Positions 1 to 11,917 of a DNA stretch of 64,000 bases are shown in pieces (the first letter of the stretch is position 1; the number at the start of each line of letters is the position of its first letter). Origin of the DNA: Streptomyces griseocarneus (GTDB lineage: Bacteria; Actinomycetota; Actinomycetes; Streptomycetales; Streptomycetaceae). The position numbers were made by a program, and so were the translations under genes. The stretch spans positions 80,081 through 144,080 of the forward strand of contig NZ_BNBL01000014.1 in NCBI RefSeq assembly GCF_014655595.1. Direction: 5' to 3'. The notes under the pieces were generated by a model, which was not told the DNA's origin, made no database searches, and was given only the letters and a program-made list of their open reading frames with translations.

Positions 1-25
1 CTCGGGGAGATAAAGAAATCTTAAG

Positions 26-39
26 GTCATGATCATGAC
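26..39. promoter_or_regulatory. 14-nt perfect palindrome upstream of the RHS gene
   Basis: GTCATGATCATGAC reads the same on both strands. It lies about 70 bases before the RHS start codon in a locally A/T-richer stretch, so it could be a regulator binding site. No matching regulator can be named. Confidence 0.35.
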
Positions 40-3000
40 TCTGGCGTGAAACGACCCCCATGGGTGAAGGTCAGCTGTTTTGCAGTTGATCTTCAATGGA
101 GTCGTTTTCATGCGTCCCCGAGCTCTCCACCGGCCAGGCCGGTGGAGACATCGATATCCACGTCTCTTCCGCACTGTGGCCATGGCCGTCCTCATGGCCC
201 TCGCCACGGTTCTGACCGGTGAACAGGCCGTGGCCATGGGAGCGCGGCTCGAGCCGCTGTCCCAGCCCGGTCTGTCCGGATTGACCTCCTGGTTCACCGG
301 CCGTAAGGCCCCGCACTGGGACCGCACGCCGCAGCAGGCGTCGGGCAGCGCCGCCGGCCGCGGCCACAACGCCTCGGCGGCCTCGACCCGCGCCGGCCGC
401 GGCGCCGGCACCAAGCCGCGGCACGGCAAGGGCGAGCTGCCGGCCTACGAGCCCTACGCGCGCAAGGTGACCAAGGGCCCGAGCAAGGGCGGGCTGGGCT
501 TCAGCGCCAGGACCAGCAAGCGCGTCGCCTCGAAGTCCACGGCCACCTCGGACTACTACGAGAACGAGGACGGGTCCTACACCCGTAGCCTCACGCCGGC
601 GCCGGTCAACTACCGGGACGGCCACGGCGACTGGCAGCGCATCGACACCACGGTGCGCAAGGGCTCCGACGGCCGCCTGCACCAGGGCGCGAACTCCATC
701 GCGGTCGACTTCGCCCCCCGCGCCACGGACTCCGCGCTGGCCCGCGTCGCGCCCGACGGCAAGCACGCGCTGGCCTACGGTCTGCAGGGTGCGGCGGCGG
801 TCGAGCCGGAGGTCTCCGGATCCACCGCCCACTACCGCAACGTCCTGCCGGACACCGACCTCGACCTCCACTCGGGCCCCGTCGGCCTGAAGGAGGCGCT
901 GGTCCTGCGCTCGGCCAAGGCCGGCAACGAGTGGACGTTCCCGCTTCAGGCCGAGGGCCTGCGGCCCGTCCTCACCAAGAACGGCTCCGTCCAGCTGCTC
1001 GACGCCAAGGGCAAGGCCTCGGTGGTGATCCCGCCCGCCTACGCCTACGACTCCCACGTGGACCGCGCCTCCGGCGACCACGCCACCACCCACGCGGTCA
1101 CCTACCGCCTGGTGCAGTCCGGCGGCAGGACGGCGCTGCGCATGACGCTGGACGCCTCCTGGCTGCACGACAAGAAGCGCGTCTTCCCCGTCGTGGTCGA
1201 CCCGTCGGTCAACAACGAGAGCCCCATCACCACCTACGCGGAGTCCGGCGAGCCCGGTGACCACTCGATGGAGCTGACCATGAAGGTCGGTTCCTTCGAC
1301 TCGGGTCCGCACTCCGCGGTGTCGTACCTCCAGTTCCCCAACCTGGGCCTGGACAACTCCCGGGTCACGGTCTCGGACGCGAAGCTGAGCCTGTTCGCCA
1401 TCTGGTCCTCCACCTGTACTCCGCAGCGCTTCGACGTCGCGCCGGTCACCAAGGCATGGGCGCCGCAGCAGGTCACCAGCTGGCCCGGCCCCTCCTACGG
1501 TTCCTCGATCGGCAACCTGACGCCGAACGTCCCCAACAGCTGCGGCAACACCAAGGGGGACACGGCCAAGGGCGACCGGCTGACGGTGCCGCTGTCGACG
1601 GGCGTCTTCAACAACTGGGCCTCGGCTTCCGGGGCCACCAACGACTACGGCCTGGCCGTCTACGCGTCCACCTCGGACAACCTGCACTGGAAGCAGTTCG
1701 GGTCGATGAACAACGTCGACGGCTTCCCCTCGCTGCAGATCACCTACACCGGGGCCACCCTGCCCCAGATCCACCGGACGACGCCGGCGAACAACGCCCC
1801 GGTGAACACCCTGACCCCACAGCTGACGGCGGTCGGGTCCACCGACCCCAACCTCGGCAGTGCGCCGAAGTTCAACTTCCAGGTCTACGACACCGACGGC
1901 AACAAGCTCGCCGACTCGGGCCTGACGAGCTCCAGCTCCTACACCGTGCCGGCCGGCAAGCTGAAGTGGGGCAGGTCCTACTACTGGGAAGTGCAGTCCT
2001 TCGACGGCACCAACTACTCGGCCGGCCCGAACTGGCAGCAGATGACCACGCAGGTGCCACAGCCGGCGGTGACCGCGAGCCTGTCCCAGAACACCGACGG
2101 CCACGGCTACAGCCCGGCCATCGGCAACTACACCACCTCGGCCACCGACGCCGACGTCTCGACCCCCGGTCCGTCCCTGACGGTCACCCGCGACTACAAC
2201 TCCCGTGACCCCCGGGTCACCGGTGCCTTCGGCGCTAGCTGGTCGAGCATCTTCGACTCCAGGGCGGCCGAGCAGTACGACTCCTCCGGCGCGGTGACCA
2301 GCGTCCAGGTGACCTACCCCGACGGATCGGCCGTCGGCTACGGCAAGAACCCGGACGGCTCGTTCTCCCCACCGCAGGGACGTTTCGCCACCTTCGCGCC
2401 CGTCTCCGGCGGCGGCTACACGCTCACCGACAAGAGCGCCACGGTCTACGCCTTCACCCAGTCCCTCGGATCGGGCGGGTACGGACTGACGTCCATCACG
2501 GACGCCAACGGCCGCGCCACGAAGCTCACCTGGTCCTCGGGCCGCATCACGACCATGACCTCGGCCGTCTCCGGCCGGTCCCTGTTCCTGACCTGGTCCA
2601 CGCCCTCCGGTGCGACCGCGCCGCACGTGGCGACCGTGGCCACCGACCCGGCCACCGCGGGGCAGCCGTCGACCGCGGCCACCTGGACGTACTCCTACAC
2701 CGGCGACCAGCTGACCCAGGTGTGCTCGCCCGTCGACGTCACCGGCTGTGCCCGCTACGGCTACGCCTCGGGTTCCCAGTACCACAACCAGGTCCTCGAC
2801 CAGGGCCCCGCCTCGTACTGGCCGCTCGCCGAGACCTCCGGCACCACGGCCGCCGGCGCCGTGCTCTCCCAGGCCGGCGCTGACAACGCCACCTACAGCA
2901 ACGTCACCCTCGGAGCGCCCGGACCGCTGGCCGGCAGCGGCATGACCGCCGCCGAGTTCAACGGCACGTCCTCGTCCGTCAAGCTGCCGAACCTGGGCCT

Positions 3001-6000
3001 GTACGCGTCGTCGTCCCAGTCCGTCTCGCTGTGGTTCAGGACCACGTCGAGCACGGCCGGAGTGCTCTTCTCCTCCTCCGACAAGCCGGTGAAGGACACC
3101 TCCACGCAGGGGAACTTCATGCCGACGCTGTACGTCGGCAGCTCCGGCAAGCTCAACGGTCTGTTCTGGTACGACATGCAGACCAAGCCCATCACCACCT
3201 CGGCGTCGGTCACCGACGGCAAGTGGCACCACGTCGTGCTCGCCGGTTCCTGGACCGCGCAGACCATGTGGCTGGACGGCAACAAGATCGGCACGGCCCC
3301 CGGCTACCAGTCCATCGGCAGCAACGGCAACGCCATGCCCTGGCTGTACCGCAACGTCTACCTGGGCACCGGCTACCTCGGCCACACCTGGCCCGACCAG
3401 CCGCACCCCAACTCGACGACGTTCTACGGCAGCTACTTCAAGGGCTCCCTGTCCAACGTCTCCTTCTACGGGAAGCCGCTGGGCCAGCCCGAGGTCACCG
3501 ACCTGTACCGCGCCGCCACCAAGCCGGCCGGCCTGCTGAGCTCGGTCGTGCGCCCTTCGGGCAAGACCTTCGCCTCGGTCTCCTACGACCCCATCACCGC
3601 GGACGTCACGCGCCTGACGGACTCCAATGGCGGCACCTGGGCCATGGGCGCGCCCACGGTGCAGGGCTCCAGCGAGGTCTACCGCTCCTCCGTCCTCGGT
3701 TCCGCCCCGGCCGCCTACTACCGGCTCGACGACTCGGCCGGTGCCGGACAGGCAGCCAACGAGGTGAACTCCGGCGCGGCGACATACGCGAACGTCACGC
3801 TCGGCTCCGAGGGGCCCTTCACCGATTCCACCGGCGCGGCCTTCAACGGGTCGTCCTCGTTCGTCCAGCTGCCCGCGAGCCAGCAGGTGCAGACGGGACC
3901 GAACTCGGCGGAGATGTGGTTCAGGACCCGCAGGGCAACACCGCGGGCGGCGTCCTCTTCAGCCAGTCGGGCGCGGCCGTCAACGGCCCGAACCCGACCG
4001 CCAACGACTGGACTCCCGCGCTCTACGTCGGTACCGACGGCAAGCTGCACGGCAAGTTCTGGGACACCAACGGCGTCTCCGGCGGCATGACCTCGTCCGC
4101 ACCGGTCAACGACGGCAAGTGGCACCACACCCTGCTGACCGGCTCCGGCAAGGGACAGCACCTGTACCTCGACGGCGTCCAGGTCGGCTCCACCACGGCC
4201 GCGCTCAAGGGCTCGGCCGCCGGATACAACTACATCGGCGCCGGTGAGTCCAACGGCTGGCCCGCCCGCCCCGCCAACGCCCTCGGCTACTTCCCCGGCT
4301 CGATCGCGGAAGCCGCCTTCTACCGGACCGAGCTCAGCGGCGGCGACGCCGCCGCCCACTGGTCCGCCGGGCGCAACGCCAACGGGCTGTCCCCGCTGAA
4401 GGTCGTCAAGGTCACCGACCCCGGGACGAAGACGGTCACCTACCAGTACGACCTGTGGAACGGCAACCGCACCGTCGCACAGATCGACGGCCGCGGGTCC
4501 AGGACCACCTACGGCTACGACACCGCCGGCTTCCAGCACACGGTCACCGACCCCAACGGCAACGTCGTCACCACAGGACATGACGTGCGCGGCAACGAGG
4601 TCGCCCGGACCACGTGCCAGAACCAGGCGGCGCAGGCCTGCTCGACGACGTACATGACGTATCTGCCGGACGACACCAGCGCACAGCTGACGCCGAACCC
4701 GCAGAACGACCTGCCGGCCACCGTGCGCGACGGCCGCTCGTCCTCCGCGACGGACGACACGTACCTGACGTCGTTCTCCTATGACGCGGCGGGCAACAAG
4801 ACCGGTGTGACGACCCCGGCCGTGCCGGGCTCCCCCAAGGGCCGGACCACCACCGTCGCCTACACCGACGGCACGTCGATCGCGGCGGCCGACGGCGGCT
4901 TCGCGCCCAAGGGCCTGCCGTACAGGACGGTCTCGCCGGGCGGTGCCACGACGACGATCAGCTACTTCAAGAACGGCGACGTCGCCTCCACCACCGACCC
5001 CAACGGGCTGGTCACCAGCTTCGGCTACGACAACCTCGGCCGGCCGGTCACCAAGAAGACCGTCTCCGACGCCTTCCCCAACGGCCTGGTCACGCGGTAC
5101 ACCTACGACGCCGAGTCGCAGGTCGTCGAGCAGACCGATCCGGCGGTGACCAACCGCGTCACCGGTGCCGTCCACCAGGCGAAGACCACCACGGTCTACG
5201 ACGCGGACGGACTGGTCACCTCGCAGACCGTCGCCGACCTCTCCGGCGGCGACGCGCCGCGCACCGTCTCCTCCACGTACAACCAGTACAACCAGCTGGA
5301 GACGAGCACCGACGCGACGAAGGCGACCACGACCTTCACCTACGACGCGTACGGCAACAAGGCCACGGAGCGCGACCCGCTCGGCAGCACCCTCGCCTAC
5401 GCCTACGACGCGAACGGGCACCTGCTCACCCAGACCCTCAAGGGCTACACGGGTGACCCGGTCAACCCCTCGCCGGCGAAGGACCTGGTCCAGTCCTCCC
5501 GGGCCTACGACCCGGCAGGGCGGCTGCAGTCCATCACCGACGCGATGGGCAACACCACCGCGTACACCTACACGGGCAACGACCTCACCGCGACGATCGC
5601 CAAGTCCGACGCGGCGGGGAAGAACACCTTCGTCCAGCAGGCCAACACCTACGACGCGGCCGGCAACCTCATCGAGCAGGCCACCAACAACGGCGCCACG
5701 GTGACCAAATCCACCGTCGACGCCGCCGACCGCGTGACCGCGACCACGGTCGACCCGGCCGGCGTCAACCGCACGACCACGGTGTCGTACACGCCCGACG
5801 ACCGGGTCGCCACCAGCACCCTGAGCGACGGCGGCGACACCGTCCACACCACCAGCTCCACCTATGACGCGATGGGCAACCTGACCGGTCGCTCCATACG
5901 GCAGGACGGCGTCGGCCGCCCGACCGGATGGTGGCAGCTGAACCAGACGTCCGGCAGCACGGTCACCGACGCCTCCGGCACCGGCAACACGGCCGTCGCG

Positions 6001-9000
6001 ACGAGCGTCGCCTGGAACGACGGAGCGGCCTCGCTCAACGGCACCAGCAGCGTGATCGGCACCAACGGTCCCGCGCTCAACACCGCCTCGTCGTACTCCG
6101 TCTCCGCCTGGGTCAAGCTGAACAGCCAGACCTCCAACGACCAGACGTTCGTCGGTCAGGGCGGGGCCAACCACCAGTCCCTCTACCTCGGCTACAGCGC
6201 CGCCACCAAGGCCTGGGCCTTCGCGACCAGCACCAACGACGGCCCCACCGCCGCCTACCCGGCCGCGTTCGCGCCGGCCGGCAGCGCGGCCGCCGGAGCC
6301 TGGACGCACCTCGCCGCGACGTTCGACTCGGACACCGGCGCGATGAAGCTCTACGTCAACGGCCGGCAGGCCGGCACGGCGACCAACTCCAGCCCCTGGA
6401 ACGCCCCCGGCCAGACGACCTTCGGCGCACTCCACACCATCGGCGGCGGCCTGTACAACCAGGTCAACGGCGCGATCGACAACGTCCAGGCCTATCCCCG
6501 CGCCCTGTCCGGCGACGAGGTCACCCGCCTGTACGGCGCCGACCGCTCCGGCGGCACCACGGCGTCCAGCGACCAGGCGACGACGAGCTGGAAGCTGGAC
6601 AAGCGGGGCCTGCCGGTGAGCATGACCGACCCCGACGGCAACGTCACCAGCTACGCCCATGACGAGGCCGGTCACCAGACCGTCACCGTCGCTCCGGCGG
6701 TCAATGCGGAGATCAACGGCGGGGCACCGGCCCTGGTGCACCCGACCACCATGGTCGGCTACGACACCTTCGGCGACCAGACGGAGACGCAGGACCCCAA
6801 CGGCAACACCGTCACCACGTCGTACGACGCCGAGGGCCGCAAGTCCGCCCAGACCCTGCCCGGCTACACGCCGCCCGGCGCCGGCACGCCCATCACCGGT
6901 GCCACGACGAACTGGACGTACGACGCACTCGGCAACGTCACGCTGATCACGGACCCGCTGAAGCACACCACCGGGTACGTCTACGACCAGCTCGGCGACG
7001 TCGTGCAGGTGACGGACGCCAACAAGCGCGTCACCCGCACCGTGTACGACGCCAACGGCGAGGCCCTGTCGGTGACGTCACCGACCGGCGCGCAGACCCA
7101 GGCGACGTACGACTTCATGGGCCGCAAGCTCACCACGACGGTCCTGGACCGTTTCCCCAACCCGACCACGTCGACGACCACCCACTCCTACGCGGCTTCC
7201 GCGAGCAACCCGGGCGGCGCCTTCCTCGCCTTCACCACCTCGCAGAACGGTGTGACCACCAGCTACGGCTACAACCGTGTCGGTGAGATCACGCAGGTCA
7301 CCGACGCCGCGGGCAACACCACGCAGAACACCTACGACCTGAAGGGCCAGAAGACGGCCGTCGGCCTGCCCGACGGCACGTGGAACACCGTCACCTACGA
7401 CCAGCTGGGCAACCCGGTCCGGACGCAGTCGCTGGACACCGACAAGAAGACGGTGCTCTCGACGCGGTCGGCGACCTACAGCGCCGCCGGTCAGCTGCTG
7501 TCCTCCACGGACGCCAACCAGCACACCAGCACCTTCACGCGCGACGCGCTCGGCCAGGTCACCGGCCAGGTCCAGCCGGTCGACGCGACGCACTCGATCA
7601 CGACCGGCTTCGGCTACGACCCGGCCGGCCACCGCACCCGTTTCACCAACGGCCGCGGCAACGCCCGCTACTACACGTTCAACTCCTGGAACCTGCCCGA
7701 GTCGGTCGTCGAGCCGCCGGTGTCGACGTCCACCTACAGCTACACCAGCGCTGCGGACTCGACGTTCACCACGTCCTACGACGCGGCCGGCCGGCCGGTG
7801 ACGCAGACCGCGCCCGGCGGGGTGAAGGTCACCTCCGAGTACGACGCACTGGGCAATCTGACGATCCAGTCCGGCAGCGGTGCCGAGATCGGCACGGCGA
7901 CCCGCAGCTTCGGCTACGACGCCGAGGGCCGTATGACCTCCGCCGCGACCAGCGCCCTCACGGGAAGCGTCACCGTCCCGGCAACGTCCAACACCTTCAC
8001 CTACAACGACCGGGACCTGCTGCTGACCACCGCCGGAACCTCCGGCTCCAGCTCCTTCGCCTACAACGGCGACGGCCTGGTCACGGCCCGTACCGACGCC
8101 GCCGGTACGACCGGCTACGGCTACGACACCGCCGGCCGCCTGTCCACCCTGACCGACCCGGCCACCGGAAGCCGGCTCACCTACACCTACAACGCCCTCT
8201 CCAAGCCGTCCCGCATCCAGTACGCGCAGGGCGACAAGGACGGCAACGTCCGCAGGTTCGGCTACGACAAGCTGAACCGGCTGACCGACGACACCCTCAA
8301 GACCGCCGCGGGTGCCACCGTCGCCTCCATCGGCTACGGCTACGACACCAACGGCAACACCACCAGCAAGACCACCAACGGCCTGGCCGGCCCGTCGAAC
8401 AACACCTACACCTACGACTGGGCCGACCGCCTCACCTCCTGGAACAACGGCACCACCACGACCGCGTACGGCTACGACGACGCCGGCAACCGGATCCGGG
8501 CCGGGTCCAACGTGTACACGTACGACGCCCGCGACCAGCTCACCAGCGACGGAACCAACACCTACCGGTACAGCGCCCGGGGCACCATGACCCAGCAGTC
8601 GACGGCCACCGGCACGCCGACCGCCTTCGCCTCGGACGCCTTCGACCAGCAGCTCACCCAGGGCACCCAGACCTACGTCACCGACGCCCTCGGCCGGGTC
8701 GTCACCGCCACCGGCGCGAACGGGGCCAAGACCTCCTTCGCCTACACCGGTACCGGCAACACCGTGGCCTCGGACGGCGGCAACACCTACACCTGGACCC
8801 CCGACGGCGGCCTGACCGGCATCGGCACGCCCGGCGCGTCCACCGGCGGCGTGCTCGCCCTGACCGACCAGCACGACGACGTCATCGGCAACTTCACGGC
8901 CACGGGCACGGAGCTGACCGGCTCCACCGGCTACGACCCGCTGGGCAACCCCACGGGCACCACCGGCGCCCCGCAGGGCCGGCTCGGCTACCAGTCGGGC

Positions 9001-10116
9001 TGGACGGACAACACCACCGGCAAGGTCAACATGGCCGCCCGCTGGTACAGCCCGTCCACCGGCCAGTTCATGAACCGCGACACGATGGCCTTCGACCCGG
9101 TCCCCAACTCGGTCACCGCCAACCCGTTCGCCTACGTCGACGACAACCCCCTCAAGGGCACCGACCCCTCCGGCCACGGCTGGTGGGGCAACCTCAAGAA
9201 GAAGGCGTCCAGCGCCTGGCACAGCACCACGTCCGCCGTCTCGAGCGGCTGGAACAGCTTCTCGTCCTGGACGAGCAGCGTCACCAGCACCGTCTCGTCC
9301 TGGGCGACCAGCGCCTATGAGCACGCCTCCAGCTGGGTCTCCAGCTCGTACCACCGCGCCTCGTCGTACGTGAAGCACACCTACCACGCGGCGTCGCGCT
9401 ACGCGCACCGGCAGGTGTCCCGGGTGAGCCGGGTGGTCCACGACGGCTACCGCTACGTCAGACGCACCGCGAGTCACGCCTATCACGTGACCAAACACGT
9501 GGTGAGCCACGCCTATCACCACACCGTCCAAGCGGTGAAGACCACGTACCACGCGACGGCGAAGGCGGTCCGTACGGCCGCGGTCTTCGTGAAGAACCAC
9601 GCGGCGGCCATCGCCTCGTTCGCCGCTTCGGCCGCCGTCTTCGCCGGCTGTGAAGCCGCGCTCACCGTCACCACCGGTGTCGGAGGAATCATCGGCGTCG
9701 CCGGCTGCGGCGCACTGGCCGGCGCCGTCGGCGGAGCCATCAGCCAGGGCGCGAAGTGCATGTCCGGCCAGTCCGGCGGCTGCTCGGTGAGCGCCTTCGC
9801 GGGCGCGGTCGGCATGGGCGCCGCCGGCGGCGCGATCGGCGGCGCCCTGGGCGGCGCACTCGGCGGCAAGCTCGCGGAGTCGGCGCTCGGCAGCATCCTG
9901 CCGAAGGTCGTCACCAGCACGCTTGAAGGTGCCGCGGTAGGCGGCCTGTCGGGCGGCTCGGTCGGTGCCACGGAGTACGGCATCAGCTGCTCCCGCAGCG
10001 GAGCGGGCTGCTCCTGGTCGGGTGCGGGCAGGGCGGCAGCCAGCGGTGCGGCGGAAGGGGCGATCGGCGGTGCGATAGGCGGCGCCCTCGCAGGTGCCCT
10101 GCGCCGGTCGAGTAAC

Positions 10117-10668
10117 TGCGGCACGGCGCACAGCTTCACGGGCGAGACCCGTGTGGCCATGGCCGACGGCTCGTCGAAGCGGATCGACGAGATCAAGGCC
10201 GGCGACCAGGTCAAGAACGCGGTACCGGGCAAGCCGGGAACCACGGAGACCCACAAGGTCGACAAGGTCATCGTCACCCGCACCGACCGCGACTTCGTGG
10301 ACGTCACGGTCGCCCCGACCACCAAGACCGGTGGCCTGGGATCCCGAGTCCTGAAGAAGGCCGCGACCGCCGCTGCCACGGTGGCCACCGCGGCAGCGGT
10401 CCTGACCCCCACCACGGCCACCGCGTCGACGCCTTCCCCGTCGACCATCACCACCACCTACCACCACCCCTTCTACGACCAGACCCAGTCCTCCTTCGTC
10501 GAGGCCAAGGACCTCCACGAGGGCGACCTGCTGGAGACCGAAGACGGCAACGTCGAGGTCAAGGCGGTCCGGCTGTACCACGCTGATGCCGTCACGTACG
10601 ACCTCACGGTCGACGGGCTGCACACGTATTACGTTGTGGCCGGGGACACGCCTGTCCTCGTGCACAAC
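10117..10668 (+). other. Pretoxin Hint (autoprocessing) domain within the RHS protein
   Basis: The domain begins at the Cys of CGTAHSFTGETRVAMADGS and ends with LHTYYVVAGDTPVLVHN just before a Cys, the classic layout of a PF07591-type pretoxin Hint. These domains self-cleave at the terminal Asn to free the following toxin. The first strand pair is separated from the YHHPFYDxTQ motif by an unusual Ala/Thr-rich insertion (nt about 10335-10445) that looks like a hydrophobic segment. Shortened pieces of this same domain recur in the orphan cassettes at 13934 and 15417. Confidence 0.85.
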
Positions 10669-11079
10669 TGCAACGGTGGTGTTGCACCCAACGGAAATCC
10701 GTGCGCGTGTAATGGTTCCACGAACCCCTCTGACTTGGAGCTCATCCAAGCGATAGCCACCCGGGCAGAGGCACGGATCGGTGGGAGCGGTGCAGTCCCT
10801 GGTACCAAGAAGCACACCTATGCAGAGAAGCTTCTCAATCGCTATCAGGGAATCTACGGAAGTCGAGGCTTGCTGGTGGAGGAGAGTTTCTTGAACGGAG
10901 TTCAAGTTCCAAAGGGGACTGCGGGGAGTGCTCGGCCCGACGTGTATGATCCGGCGTCTGGTACCATTTACGATTACAAATTCCTTAAGAACCCCGGCAG
11001 GGGAATCGGTCAGCGGCAGGCTAACCTGAACGCCAATCATGTGCCCGGTGCATCGCTCACGATTGAGGTGAATCCGTGA
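10669..11079 (+). other. C-terminal toxin tip, PD-(D/E)XK nuclease-like
   Basis: This is the roughly 136-residue region released by the Hint domain. It has two early Cys pairs (CNGG, CACNG), a helix with KKHTYAEKLLNRYQ, and then RPDVYDPASGTIYDYKF. The spaced Asp and the D-Y-K triad match the active site of restriction-endonuclease-fold toxins (Tox-REase-like), so DNA or RNA cleavage is inferred. Base composition drops visibly from the RHS shell into this tip, as expected for an exchangeable module. Confidence 0.65.
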
Positions 11080-11747
11080 CAAGGTCGGGTGTAGTGACCG
11101 CCAAGCGTGTCACGTCAGACTGGGCTGCAGTGTTCCCTGGGTTCACCCGCTGGCGGCCGATGCGTCTGCTCAGGAGAGTCGGGCCCGTCGTGCAAGGTAT
11201 TTGCTTGGATGGATCCACGTCAGGTAAGGAATACATTCCCACCGCTCACGTCCACGCACTTACCCGTGACTTCCCAGTGGTGTCTCTGACCCTCGGGCAG
11301 AGATTGAAGGGGACGTCCGGTCGGCCTGAATGTGTTCGTTTCTCCCACCATGAGAGCGAATATCGCCTGATGGCCGACCGGCTGACTGAACAGAGCGTCC
11401 TTTCCCTTGTCGAACCTCCGACCCTGGAGGAAATCGTCGGGAATTACCACTCGGTTGCTCTTGAGCGGCAGAGCCAAGGGATCCCGCCCGCTGTGGTGGA
11501 GGTCGAGGACAGTGTCCTCCTCTCCGCTGCTGCCGCAAGGGTCGACCTGGTGGAGTCCGGATTGCGTCTGGCAGAGGCGCTCGTGGCCCTCTGGCCGAAG
11601 GACAGGCTGCCCCTTGACTGGCCGGGTGCGAGCGTGTGGCTCGACAGTCTGTCCGCAAGGGCTGAGGACGTGGAGTCGCTGTCCGCAGTCGTTGAGGGCC
11701 AACTGGCCAAACACAAGCTCAGCAAGGTGACCGCAATACCTGGATAA
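11076..11747 (+). CDS. Probable cognate immunity protein for the RHS nuclease tip
   Basis: This 223-residue soluble protein has no signal peptide. Its GTG start overlaps the toxin stop as GTGA, which implies translational coupling. Position directly after a Hint-toxin tip is the standard place of an immunity gene in polymorphic toxin loci, and that context is the main basis for the call. I do not recognise a named family. The C-terminal half is helical and acidic (VEVEDSVLLSAAAARVDL, ARAEDVESLSAVVEGQLAKH), which fits a protein that binds a nuclease. Codon use is less G/C-rich than in housekeeping genes of the window. A strong hairpin follows at once. Confidence 0.6.
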   Translation: MTRSGVVTAKRVTSDWAAVFPGFTRWRPMRLLRRVGPVVQGICLDGSTSGKEYIPTAHVHALTRDFPVVSLTLGQRLKGTSGRPECVRFSHHESEYRLMADRLTEQSVLSLVEPPTLEEIVGNYHSVALERQSQGIPPAVVEVEDSVLLSAAAARVDLVESGLRLAEALVALWPKDRLPLDWPGASVWLDSLSARAEDVESLSAVVEGQLAKHKLSKVTAIPG

Positions 11748-11756
11748 GGAAGTCCT

Positions 11757-11792
11757 GAAGCCCCTGCCGGAGTGCCCTCCGGCAGGGGCTTC
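11757..11792 (+). terminator. Strong hairpin after the immunity gene
   Basis: GAAGCCCCTGCCGGAG pairs perfectly over 16 bases with CTCCGGCAGGGGCTTC around a 4-base loop, 9 bases after the immunity stop. There is only a weak T tract, as is usual in streptomycetes. It ends the toxin-immunity unit and may also serve the opposite strand. Confidence 0.85.
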
Positions 11793-11800
11793 ATGGTGTT

Positions 11801-11917
11801 TACAGCAGATCCTCCACTGTGCTCAGTGCCAGACACCAGGGGTACGCCGCAAGAACCAGCCGCACTGCATCGCAGGCGGGTCCAGCAGCGCAGGTAGAGC
11901 ACTCGGGTATCCGTCAT
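11801..11917 (-). pseudogene. 5' remnant of a flavoprotein gene
   Basis: The ATG at 11917 overlaps the stop of the upstream XRE gene as ATGA. About 115 bases align by eye with the start of the longer flavoprotein remnant at 15367, including the shared gtgctctacc and gtgcggctggt blocks. The frame then breaks and the sequence stops at the toxin hairpin. It appears that the toxin/immunity segment replaced the rest of the gene. Confidence 0.6.

Larger units (their letters stand above)
110..11079 (+). pseudogene. Giant secreted RHS/YD-repeat polymorphic toxin with LamG, Hint and nuclease tip, frameshifted
   Basis: If the frame is repaired this encodes about 3,650 residues. The ATG at 110 is preceded by GGAG at good spacing; a TTG at 80 is an alternative. 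Residues 1-45 are a long Arg-rich signal peptide with the core AMAVLMALATVL. Next come a DNRLRE/CBM96-like region (about 360-560), a DUF6531-like start to the RHS part (about 670), LamG at about 895-1140, 1195-1420 and 1940-2145, YD repeats (many YDxxGN motifs, nt 4430-8950) and an RHS core with the GxFxxxDP-type block near nt 9060-9170. A Ser/Tyr/His-rich coil (9180-9600), a Gly/Ala-rich hydrophobic segment (9600-10110), a Hint domain and the toxin tip follow. One base is missing in the CCC at 3927-3929, inside LamG 2. Translation from 110 therefore stops at 4090, while homology continues one frame over to 11079. The family is a secreted shell that encloses and releases a C-terminal toxin. 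A sequencing error is the main alternative to true inactivation. Confidence 0.88.

Noticed and set aside
71..3406. Very long open frame on the strand opposite the RHS gene
   Set aside because: It is Gly/Val/Arg-rich sequence typical of antisense frames in high-G+C DNA, with no recognisable motif, and it covers a clear coding region in the other direction. Similar antisense frames at 3718-6966, 7078-11082, 45517-48177 and 47016-49778 were rejected for the same reason.
3900..4090. Programmed ribosomal frameshift in the RHS gene
   Set aside because: The site lacks a classic slippery heptamer or a clear downstream structure. A simple missing C explains it better.
9180..9600. Possible tandem-repeat array in the Ser/His/Tyr-rich part of the RHS gene
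   Set aside because: The bases are only loosely periodic; the pattern is an alpha-helical coding bias (SSWxxSxYxHASS style), not a DNA repeat or CRISPR.
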